From positions 1 through 10,079 of the forward strand of contig JAHIZR010000017.1 of assembly GCA_018814465.1 (NCBI GenBank): DNA of 10,079 nt. The letters are read 5' to 3'. Under the pieces are notes generated by a model. The model was not told the DNA's origin. It searched no databases and saw only the letters and a list, made by a program, of their open reading frames with translations. A program made the translations under genes and the position numbers. Positions 1 through 6,290 of this stretch are shown piece by piece. The stretch comes from a bacterium (lineage in GTDB: Bacteria > Electryoneota > RPQS01). Each line of letters starts with the position of its first letter. Position 1 is the stretch's first letter.

Positions 1-7
1 GTTAAGT

Positions 8-13
8 AGGAGG
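8..13 (+). promoter_or_regulatory. Strong Shine-Dalgarno AGGAGG for a 20-codon frame
   Basis: A perfect AGGAGG sits 8 nt before an ATG at position 22, the best ribosome binding site in the window. It does not serve the large gene at 122, whose own upstream bases (CGGGTACTATT) contain only a weak purine run. Ribosomes would therefore be loaded about 110 nt ahead of gene 1. The window starts here, so the upstream promoter is not visible. Confidence 0.55.
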
Positions 14-21
14 TTAATATT

Positions 22-84
22 ATGAAACGGCTCTCAACACAAGCCATACTGTTTATCGCCCAACGAAAAACGATTAAATATTGA
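22..84 (+). CDS. Short ORF (20 aa), possible leader peptide or gene remnant
   Basis: The frame runs ATG to TGA and encodes 20 residues beginning MKRLSTQAILFIAQRK. A basic start followed by a short hydrophobic run resembles the first half of a signal peptide. It is preceded by a perfect AGGAGG at ideal spacing and ends 37 nt before the ATG of the secreted protein at 122, in a different frame (22 is frame 1, 122 is frame 2). I do not recognise it. It could be a translated leader peptide for the downstream gene, the surviving 5' end of a decayed secreted-protein gene, or chance. The good ribosome binding site is the only real support. Confidence 0.3.
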   Translation: MKRLSTQAILFIAQRKTIKY

Positions 85-121
85 AAGTCCGCGCCTCGAA
101 CATCAACAACCGGGTACTATT

Positions 122-3100
122 ATGAATCACAGCTATCGACTGCCTATTTGCTTTGCCTCGATGTTGATTCTCGTTTTGAGTTTAACCACTCTATTCGCCC
201 AGAACGATCCAAGATTGTGGGAGACGGATGGGCTCGCCGTGAAACAGGGAACTCATCTCGTATGGAAACAGGAAGCCGCCCGCAACAGTCAAGGGGAAAT
301 CTGTGTTGTCTGGTCGGAAACCAGAGATGGCAATCGGGACATTTACGCGCAATTGATATACCCGGATGGCAGCGCTGCCTGGCAGGATGAGGGAATTCCA
401 CTCGTTACCCAGACGGATCGTCAGGAGACCCCTGTGATTACGGCAGTGGAGGACGGGTGGATCGTGGCGTGGATCGAATGGACCGACCTGGAATTCCCCG
501 GCTTTGGTCCCACTTATAGCGCTGCTGTTTATGCACAAAAACTTGATTTCGACGGCAATATCTTATGGCCGGATGACGGCGCACTCGTTGCAAATATCGG
601 AATCAGCGATCCTGTTGAGCTGCATATTGTTCCAGACTTGGACCGCGGCGCTCTGATCGCCTGGACTCATTGGTCACAGATTCAGGCTCAAAGAATCCGC
701 CGATGGGGAGCTATCGGCTGGAATGAAGCGGCGTCAATAAGCAGCTTGGTCAGCTACAATACAGAATTGTGTGCGGTACCGGATGGACAGGGAAATATGA
801 TTGTGGCATGGAATACTATTGATGAACCGTATGATCCGAATATCTACGCCGCGAAAATCATGGCGGATGGGACTCTGCCTTGGGGAGAAGGCGAGAATGT
901 TATTCCGATCTGCGCTGCGGAAGGAACCCAGCAAGACATCAGCATCTGCCCGGATCATACTACGGGCGGTCTCTATTGCGCATGGATGCATGAAGAGGAA
1001 ATAAATGAAAACGACCTTTACATCCAGAGAATCGATAGTAATGGAACCGCGCTTTGGGAGACCGACGGTATTTTACTGTGTGATGCGCCCCGCAGCCAGA
1101 GTCATGTGCAGCTTGCGGCAAACATGAACAGTGAAATTCAGGAAGGCGTGCTATGTGTGTGGGCCGACTATCGTGCCTCCGGCCCAAATCATGAGATATA
1201 TGCTCAGAAAGTAAGTGCGGAAGGAGATCTGTTGTGGGGCGAAGACGGCGCTTATGTCTGCGGTAATTTCTTCCCCGGCTATAGTGCTCGGGAAAATGAT
1301 GTCCTTATTTATTCCGATCTTGCCGGAGGTTCGATCATTTGCTGGAATGATAACCGCAATGTAGAGGACTATCGTTTTTTATACGATCTGTATGCGGCAA
1401 GACTGAACGAGAACGGCGCAAATCTCTGGTCCGCATGCGGCGAACTGATCGCCGATGAGCGCAGCCGTCAGAGCGCCGATGTCATGTTTCTGAATGAAGA
1501 TGCGGCAGTCATCGATGTTGTCTTCATTAATGAGCAAACCGGTTCCAAGAACATTGAACATCAGCGTCTTGCTCTCGCCGACGGTTCAATATTGTTCGAA
1601 ACCGGGGACGTGCTGCGAACCGGGCTTGACGGCTATGTGAATAGTCTGCGATCCATCAGCATGTCAGGTGATCGTGTCGGTTTGGTCTGGAGTGACTATC
1701 TCGCGGGGAGGTATGGTTCCACTGTTTACTACCAAATAGTGAATGCAGGCGGAGACTTTGAACTCCCTCAGCATGGTGTTTTGCTGGCTCCGGACACCGC
1801 TGAAGTCGAATATTCACTTTGGGGTTATTCGAATCCGGCAAGCGACGGCAACGGAGGTTTCTTCATGGCCTTCATTAACAGGAGTATAGATGATTGTCAG
1901 CTTCGGCTTATTAAAGTGAATTCGAACGGTGATATTGCTTGCGATCCCATGGGCGTTCTGGTGTTCGAATCTCTTTATGACCAGGGAAACCCAATGATCT
2001 GCCCGGATGGCAGCGGGGGCTGCTATGTTGCATGGTCGGAATATGATTCCACTTGGACGAGAAACCTCCACACGATGCACTGTGATGAAGACTGCATACC
2101 GACTTGGGCCGAGCCGGCAATACCGATCGGAATCGACTCAGCCGATCATTGGATGATCGAGCTTGTCCCCAGTTCGGATTGCTGTATCCTATTATGTCAA
2201 AAAGAGGTCTCGAATAATCAATCCAATTATGTAGCGCGCATTTGCCCGGACGGCAGCTTGGATTGGAGCCGCCTGCTTTGTGATGCTCCTTTGGAGCAAA
2301 GCGATCTATGCATGATCGAAGACGAAAACAACGGTGTCTATATCTCATGGACGGATGACCGCAGTATAAGCAGCGATGCCATTTTCATCCAGCATATTGA
2401 CAGCGAAGGGAATGATCTCTGGCTGCACAATGGACGGCGGATTGTGCAAGAACAAGCCTATGGATCCCAAATGGTCTACTCCGCGGAGAATGGCCTGTAT
2501 TTGGTTTGGGAAGATCGACGGAATTCCAATCGCAGTGACTTGTACGCGCAACGAATAGATGACGAGGGAGACCCGATTTGGGATTCATCGGGATTGGCGA
2601 TTTGCGCTGAGTCCGACTATCAAAGTAATCCCAAATTATTGCTGAACAACCTCGGAGGCATTACCTGTGTTTGGGAAGATCGCCGAGGCTTTTACAGCGA
2701 CATTTACGGAACAGATCTTCTTCCCGACGGAACTGCCAGCCAACCATGGTGGATTGAGGGTTCAGGTGGAAAAATCAACACCGCATATCAGAGTCAGCTG
2801 GAACCTGTATTATCGGCCATGGGGAATTATCGCGTGTGTGTATCCTGGATCGATAAGCGGGCCAGCGGTTGGACTACTTATGCCCGGGAAGATGATGATG
2901 AATCCTATTTTGACCTCTATTCGCAGTTGATTGAAACCGGCACAACCTCCGGCGCGGTTGATTTTGATAACTTGAAACCTAATAAATTCGCGCTTGATCA
3001 GAACTATCCCAATCCCTTCAACCCTTCGACGACGATTTCATTCACCGTCCCGAATACGGGGCAGGCGTCATTGGTTGTGTATGACTTGCTGGGACGGTCT

Positions 3101-3244
3101 GTCGAAACGCTGATGGACAAGCAACTCTCTGCCGGCAGCTATCATGTTCCGTGGAACGCGGAGGCTTTGCCGTCGGGAGTCTATTTCTATCGGCTGACCG
3201 CAGGTGAGTTCTCGGATGTGAAGAAAACGGTGCTGCTGAAGTAA
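122..3244 (+). CDS. Secreted repeat protein with T9SS type A sorting domain
   Basis: This is a 1040-residue exported protein. Residues 1-26 form a signal peptide (hydrophobic core about 11-24, likely cleavage near LFAQ), which supports the ATG at 122 although its ribosome binding site is weak. Residues about 30-940 carry repeats of roughly 35-60 residues following the pattern W-x-D-x-R, then D-[IL]-Y-x-Q, then [IL]-D-x-x-G, then LW-x-x-x-G. Clear copies lie near 61-96, 115-156, 286-321, 345-381, 407-444, 741-777 and 795-828, with degenerate copies between. I infer beta-propeller blades. Residues about 957-1040 are a T9SS type A sorting domain: YPNPFNPST at 962-970, VYDLLGR at 986-992, SGVYFYRL at 1018-1025 and terminal KKTVLLK. 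In T9SS organisms this domain directs outer-membrane export and cell-surface attachment or release. No catalytic motif is visible, so the ligand is unknown. It ends 40 bp before a strong terminator, so gene 1 is the last cistron of its transcript. Confidence 0.93.
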   Translation: MNHSYRLPICFASMLILVLSLTTLFAQNDPRLWETDGLAVKQGTHLVWKQEAARNSQGEICVVWSETRDGNRDIYAQLIYPDGSAAWQDEGIPLVTQTDRQETPVITAVEDGWIVAWIEWTDLEFPGFGPTYSAAVYAQKLDFDGNILWPDDGALVANIGISDPVELHIVPDLDRGALIAWTHWSQIQAQRIRRWGAIGWNEAASISSLVSYNTELCAVPDGQGNMIVAWNTIDEPYDPNIYAAKIMADGTLPWGEGENVIPICAAEGTQQDISICPDHTTGGLYCAWMHEEEINENDLYIQRIDSNGTALWETDGILLCDAPRSQSHVQLAANMNSEIQEGVLCVWADYRASGPNHEIYAQKVSAEGDLLWGEDGAYVCGNFFPGYSARENDVLIYSDLAGGSIICWNDNRNVEDYRFLYDLYAARLNENGANLWSACGELIADERSRQSADVMFLNEDAAVIDVVFINEQTGSKNIEHQRLALADGSILFETGDVLRTGLDGYVNSLRSISMSGDRVGLVWSDYLAGRYGSTVYYQIVNAGGDFELPQHGVLLAPDTAEVEYSLWGYSNPASDGNGGFFMAFINRSIDDCQLRLIKVNSNGDIACDPMGVLVFESLYDQGNPMICPDGSGGCYVAWSEYDSTWTRNLHTMHCDEDCIPTWAEPAIPIGIDSADHWMIELVPSSDCCILLCQKEVSNNQSNYVARICPDGSLDWSRLLCDAPLEQSDLCMIEDENNGVYISWTDDRSISSDAIFIQHIDSEGNDLWLHNGRRIVQEQAYGSQMVYSAENGLYLVWEDRRNSNRSDLYAQRIDDEGDPIWDSSGLAICAESDYQSNPKLLLNNLGGITCVWEDRRGFYSDIYGTDLLPDGTASQPWWIEGSGGKINTAYQSQLEPVLSAMGNYRVCVSWIDKRASGWTTYAREDDDESYFDLYSQLIETGTTSGAVDFDNLKPNKFALDQNYPNPFNPSTTISFTVPNTGQASLVVYDLLGRSVETLMDKQLSAGSYHVPWNAEALPSGVYFYRLTAGEFSDVKKTVLLK

Positions 3245-3284
3245 TTGTACCCCCTCGTGTTCCCCCCATGAAATGAGGGAGAAT

Positions 3285-3326
3285 AAAGACAGCCGCATGA
3301 ATAGTCATGCGGCTGTCTTTTGTTTT
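3285..3326. terminator. Bidirectional intrinsic terminator
   Basis: The arms AAAGACAGCCGCATGA (3285-3300) and TCATGCGGCTGTCTTT (3305-3320) pair perfectly over 16 bp around the 4-nt loop ATAG. On the plus strand the stem runs into TTTTGTTTT, on the minus strand into TTTATT. It lies 40 bp after the stop of the secreted protein (+) and 14 bp after the stop of the MscS-family gene (-), exactly between two convergent units, so it most likely ends both. Confidence 0.9.
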
Positions 3327-3339
3327 ATGAAATATGCGA

Positions 3340-4437
3340 TCAGTTCTTGAATTTATCGGGGAGGTTCAAGGACTCCACATGCAGCGATTGCGTGGGGAAA
3401 GCGAATTCAACTCCAAGCTGCTCGAATTCGGTCTTGATCTTCAGCAGCAACTCTTCGCGGACCTCCAAGTACTCCTTCCAGACAACTGTTTTCGTAAAGC
3501 AATAGACAGAGATATCGAGACTGTAGGCATTGAACTCGTTGAAATTGACCAGCACCAAATCATGATGGAACCGGTCGTCACTTTCGATAAGCTCCCGAAT
3601 TTTCGCAACCGCCGCTTTTAGTTTATCGGCGGGAGTATCATAGGTAACGCCGATTACCATCTTGATACGCCGTTTCTGCCGGCGCGTCCAGTTCTCAATA
3701 GATGTCGTCGTCAGCATCGCATTCGGCATCGTGATCTGGCTGTTTTCGAAGGTACGGAACCGCGTCACACGCAAGTTCAGCTCTTCAACGGTGCCCTCCA
3801 TATCTCCTATCTTCACCCAATCCCCGACGTGAAAGGGCCGATCGATAAAAACAACCAGACTGCCAAATAAATTCGCCAGCGTGTCGCGCGCCGCAAAAGC
3901 CATCGCCATGCCGCCGATACCAACACCCGCCAACAATGATGTGATCGAATAGCCCAGATTCTGCACAACTAAAAGAGCACCGATAATCACCAAAAACATA
4001 TTAATGCTCTTACGTCCCACGGGAATAAACCCGGCCATCGGCGAGGTTGCCTCACGGGCGCGGCCCTCAAAATATCTGCCGAATCCATTCGATATCCGAA
4101 TGCCCAGCCAAACAAATAGCACGATGCTGGCTGCCTGCAGGAGCTTGTCGACAAACTTCTGAATATCGATCGGCTCAGTCGGCAAAGGTAGAACATACAT
4201 CGCGCCCCAAATCCCCAACAGCAGGCAGAACGAGGCAACCGGCTTTTTGACCGCCTCGATAATAATGTCATCATACATATTATCGGTTTTTTCACTCAAC
4301 CGAACCATGCGACGGATAACCGCCATCACAATCACCCGCAAGACATAGCCGCCGAGAATACATGCGAAAGCCAAGCCGTAGTCCGACATCTTGATACCGA
4401 GAAAAAATCCGTCGAAGAAATTGTTAATGTCCTGCAC
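3340..4437 (-). CDS. MscS-family small-conductance mechanosensitive channel
   Basis: This 365-residue inner-membrane protein likely opens under membrane tension to release solutes during hypo-osmotic shock. Hydrophobic segments lie at about 20-41, 66-84, 100-116 and 143-160. They are followed by the pore-lining MscS helix at about 165-192, rich in Gly and Ala (LLAGVGIGGMAMAFAARDTL). The beta-domain signature follows: PFHVGDWVKIGDMEGTVEEL (201-220), the R-x-T-x-x-R-T-F region (223-230) and MPNAMLTTTSIENW (237-250), with an alpha/beta C-terminal domain to 365. About four helices precede or include the pore, one or two more than the minimal three-helix MscS. The start is GTG, chosen because AGGA lies 7 nt upstream; the next ATG is at residue 17. 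The start overlaps the end of the upstream glycosyltransferase gene by 14 bp, so the two are probably translationally coupled. Family assignment is firm; conductance and gating are unknown. Confidence 0.95.
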   Translation of the reverse strand: MQDINNFFDGFFLGIKMSDYGLAFACILGGYVLRVIVMAVIRRMVRLSEKTDNMYDDIIIEAVKKPVASFCLLLGIWGAMYVLPLPTEPIDIQKFVDKLLQAASIVLFVWLGIRISNGFGRYFEGRAREATSPMAGFIPVGRKSINMFLVIIGALLVVQNLGYSITSLLAGVGIGGMAMAFAARDTLANLFGSLVVFIDRPFHVGDWVKIGDMEGTVEELNLRVTRFRTFENSQITMPNAMLTTTSIENWTRRQKRRIKMVIGVTYDTPADKLKAAVAKIRELIESDDRFHHDLVLVNFNEFNAYSLDISVYCFTKTVVWKEYLEVREELLLKIKTEFEQLGVEFAFPTQSLHVESLNLPDKFKN

Positions 4438-5632
4438 TATTCTGTCCTGAATTCAGTTTGGAATTATTCTTTAAGCTTGCCAAAGGCGGCAGCGAATCCA
4501 GAATCCGCCGGCACCGTGCGTTCCATGTGTAATCCGCCGCGACCTTCTTAAAGGCCGCCTCCGGCATCGCGGGATCATCAAGCTTAACATGCGCCTGCCG
4601 CAGAGCTGAAATCATGGCCTCTAACTTGTCCGGTTCAAAGAGGATCGCGTCTATTTCGTCCTCTAAGACTTCCAATACCGTCGGAAAAGCCGGTCCGACG
4701 ACATGTCTTTTCGCTGCCATATACTCAAAAAGCTTCATCGGAGAACAGACTTTTATTGTGGATACCTGCCAGGTCCACATCATCAATAGAATATCCGCCG
4801 CCGCCAGCCAATGCGGAATTTCTTTATGCGGAATGCTCCCTTTGACAAGGACGTTGTGCGCTCCCAGCCGTGCCGCTTTGCCGCGCAGCGCGTCCGCCTC
4901 CTGCCGTGTACCGCCGATGATAATAAATCTCATACCGGTCAGCCGCAGGGCAGCCTCCACAATCAAATCCATCCCCCGATCCGCTTTCAGCGATCCCGTG
5001 TACAATACGATCGGATCCCCATCCTTTATATTGACAATCCGGCGGGCATCCTCCTTGGTCATGGAAGCCTTGAACATTTCCAATTCGACGGCATCATGAG
5101 CGGAAATGAGTTTCGCCGGAGAGACTCCCAGCTCAGACCAGACTTTAACCAAAGCCCGGGAGATCGCGACCAGTTTGACCATCCGCGGGTGATGCGAGGT
5201 GTGAACGATCCACTTACGCAATAAGGATCCCAGCAGTTTCGACGATTCATGAAGGTGCGCGTCGTGAGACTCGAAAACAAAGGGAATGCCTGTTTTTTTC
5301 AGAAACGGCACTGACCAGGGATTTCTCGTATAGAGCAGGTCAACCGGATGATCCCGCAGAGCTTTCAGTGTTCCCCAAACCGATCCCAAAACCTGCATCC
5401 GCCCCATGATGGTCCGGCGCTTCACGAAGACAAGCCGAAACTGCAAGGGATCTCCGAAAAGCTCGCGAGCTTTCGCAAGAGCGGATTCATCATCCGTGAA
5501 CTCCCGGCCGCGCGGGACAAACAGCGTTACTTCGTGCCCCATGACTGCAAAAGCCCTGCACATCTGTACAATCTGGACGATATTGGCGATTACAGCTGGG
5601 AAAGGATTGGGATGGATATAACCGATTTTCAT
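4424..5632 (-). CDS. Glycosyltransferase family 4 (GT-B fold)
   Basis: This 402-residue cytoplasmic or membrane-associated enzyme is expected to transfer a sugar from a nucleotide-sugar donor to a glycan or lipid-linked acceptor. The N-terminal Rossmann-like domain begins MKIGYIHPNPFP and includes a helix with VMGHEVTLF (30-38), LLYTRNPW (99-106) and FVFESHDAH (118-126). The C-terminal donor-binding domain starts near 208 with IVLYTGSLKADRGMDLIVEA, typical of glycosyltransferase group 1, then FIIIGG (236-241) and SPMKLFEYMAAKRHVVG (297-313). Glu303 fits the second Glu of the GT4 EX7E motif, but the first is Val295, as in some GT4 subfamilies. The frame stays open upstream to 5899, but that stretch reads through the palindromic repeat and lacks domain character. 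I therefore start at ATG 5632, where homologous-looking sequence begins; no strong Shine-Dalgarno is seen there. It is the first gene of an operon with the MscS-family gene. Acceptor and sugar are not predictable. Confidence 0.92.
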   Translation of the reverse strand: MKIGYIHPNPFPAVIANIVQIVQMCRAFAVMGHEVTLFVPRGREFTDDESALAKARELFGDPLQFRLVFVKRRTIMGRMQVLGSVWGTLKALRDHPVDLLYTRNPWSVPFLKKTGIPFVFESHDAHLHESSKLLGSLLRKWIVHTSHHPRMVKLVAISRALVKVWSELGVSPAKLISAHDAVELEMFKASMTKEDARRIVNIKDGDPIVLYTGSLKADRGMDLIVEAALRLTGMRFIIIGGTRQEADALRGKAARLGAHNVLVKGSIPHKEIPHWLAAADILLMMWTWQVSTIKVCSPMKLFEYMAAKRHVVGPAFPTVLEVLEDEIDAILFEPDKLEAMISALRQAHVKLDDPAMPEAAFKKVAADYTWNARCRRILDSLPPLASLKNNSKLNSGQNSAGH

Positions 5633-5654
5633 GAAGTTCGGAGAAAGGAATAGA

Positions 5655-5683
5655 TGTATCAAACAGTAATTTAAGGATTTCAA
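5655..5683 (-). promoter_or_regulatory. Possible promoter of the glycosyltransferase-MscS operon
   Basis: Reading the minus strand, TTGAAA (5683-5678) is followed after 17 nt by GATACA (5660-5655). The -35-like box matches five of six sigma-70 consensus bases and the spacing is ideal, but the -10-like box matches only three of six. It would start transcription about 15-20 nt before the glycosyltransferase ATG. FCB bacteria often use different promoter consensus sequences, so this is tentative. Confidence 0.25.
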
Positions 5684-5711
5684 GTTTGTTCCGCAATGCT
5701 TCGGATGATTA

Positions 5712-5864
5712 GAGCGTATCCCTAAAATATCAGAAAGGAATCGGCATAAACCTCGCCGAGCCGGGCGTCCCCGCCCGGCCGTAATACCATAACGCTCGTT
5801 TCGACCGGGCGGGGACGCCCGGCTCGGCGAACTCTTTCCACTACAGTGTTTTTGAGATACGCTG
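5712..5864. mobile_element. MITE-like inverted-repeat element, TA-flanked, 153 bp
   Basis: The left end reads GAGCGTATCCCTAAAA (5712-5727). The right end, read on the minus strand, is CAGCGTATCTCAAAAA (5864-5849). The eight bases AGCGTATC are identical and most of the following A-rich stretch matches. TA dinucleotides sit immediately outside both ends (5710-5711 and 5865-5866), as expected for insertion at a TA target, although two bases can match by chance. The interior is dominated by a perfect long palindrome. No transposase is encoded, so if mobile it would be moved in trans, as with miniature inverted-repeat elements related to TA-target IS families. Copies elsewhere in the genome are needed to prove mobility. 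The insertion may have lengthened the divergent promoter region. Confidence 0.45.
5753..5830. repeat. Perfect 26-bp GC-rich palindrome with self-folding arms
   Basis: The left arm (5753-5778) and right arm (5805-5830) are exact reverse complements over 26 bp, separated by a 26-nt loop. Each arm is itself a hairpin: CCGGGCG-tccc-CGCCCGG at 5761-5778 and CCGGGCG-ggga-CGCCCGG at 5805-5822. The sequence could form one long stem or a pair of small hairpins. The arms are almost entirely G and C, in sharp contrast to the AT-rich surroundings. It resembles repetitive extragenic palindromes, and lacks a following T-run, so it is a poor intrinsic terminator. Confidence 0.85.
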
Positions 5865-5910
5865 TAGTCTGGCCAACCGCATAAAACCTGCGGAATCACA
5901 AGCAGACTAC
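5864..5910. repeat. Two-part nested hairpin beside the MITE-like element
   Basis: The outer arms GTAGTCTG (5864-5871) and CAGACTAC (5903-5910) are perfect inverted repeats. Inside them CCGCA (5877-5881) pairs with TGCGG (5889-5893) around a 7-nt loop, leaving an asymmetric internal loop of 5 and 9 nt. The outer left arm shares GTAGTC with the right boundary of the 153-bp element. Function is unknown; it could be a folded leader, a protein-binding site or a second remnant of the same repeat family. Confidence 0.4.
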
Positions 5911-6278
5911 TTGCATCTGATTAGAGAGGCATTTGTTTCGATCTTATATCTTTTTTGCCTGATTTCTGACGAGAGCGGAATCCGTATCTCTCGATTAGAG
6001 CCGAGATTGACGAATCATATGCACCTCGTTCGTTCTATTTGTTCGCTTGAGACATCGATATCCGCTTTTAATTTATTATAATATATGAGTATATCATATC
6101 AAATGCAGATTGCTTTGCTCTATGCCTTGCTGATGATCGGGAACGAGTAAATCGTCTCATACTTATCTTATTAGAGAATCGAAAACAGCCGCCACTCCCA
6201 CATTAGTTCTTGATTATTTCCGCAAAAGTTGGTTTCTTTTTTGGTTAAGTAGTAGAAACGCTAATTTTTTCAATCTAC
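5911..6278. other. AT-rich divergent intergenic region, no gene seen
   Basis: No convincing gene or tRNA is visible. A 21-codon frame at 6085-6150 (begins MSISYQMQIALL) has no Shine-Dalgarno and is probably fortuitous. The octamer GATTAGAG occurs at 5919 and 5993, also at 5707, with the variant TATTAGAG near 6169. A small stem CGAGAG/CTCTCG lies at 5970-5993. The stretch from about 6060 to 6110 is very AT-rich. The promoter of the giant secreted-protein gene is expected here. Confidence 0.6.
6077..6082 (+). promoter_or_regulatory. Perfect -10-like TATAAT
   Basis: TATAAT lies in a very AT-rich stretch about 210 nt upstream of the giant gene. The nearest -35-like sequence, TTGAGA at 6047-6052, is 24 nt away, longer than the usual 16-18 nt, so sigma-70 use is doubtful. 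If used, it would give the mRNA a leader of roughly 200 nt. A weaker pair closer to the gene (TTGGTT at 6241, TAATTT at 6262, 15-nt spacing) is an alternative. Confidence 0.25.
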
Positions 6279-6283
6279 AGGAG
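6279..6283 (+). promoter_or_regulatory. Shine-Dalgarno AGGAG fixing the start of the giant gene
   Basis: AGGAG is followed by the 7-nt spacer CAACCTA and then ATG at 6291. Spacing and match are near ideal, and the encoded protein begins with a signal peptide, so this start is secure. Confidence 0.85.
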
Positions 6284-6290
6284 CAACCTA

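Noticed and set aside
1911..2348. 145-codon minus-strand frame
   Set aside because: It lies within the T9SS-cargo gene, is Arg/Ser/His-rich without pattern, and has no ribosome binding site that I can defend.
4614..5224. Plus-strand frames of 161 and 137 codons
   Set aside because: Both are antisense to conserved domains of the glycosyltransferase and show no protein-family features.
5633..5899. N-terminal extension of the glycosyltransferase frame by 89 residues
   Set aside because: The extension is translated from the palindromic repeat and intergenic DNA (Arg/Gly/Pro-rich), and the typical family N-terminus begins at the ATG at 5632.
5864..5910. Integron attC-like site
   Set aside because: The nested arms superficially recall attC folding, but the RYYYAAC/GTTRRRY core sites are absent and no integrase or cassette array is present.
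5707..6000. Possible CRISPR array from GATTAGAG repeats
   Set aside because: The repeats are only 8 bp, spacing is irregular (212 and 74 bp), and no cas gene is nearby.
6085..6150. 21-codon hydrophobic frame, possible small membrane peptide
   Set aside because: No Shine-Dalgarno precedes it, only an AT-rich stretch, and such a short frame is expected by chance.
1..6252. Shared 9-mer GTTAAGTAG at position 1 and at 6244, each ahead of a secreted-protein gene
   Set aside because: The match ends after 9 bp and lies at different distances from the genes, so chance is the simpler explanation.
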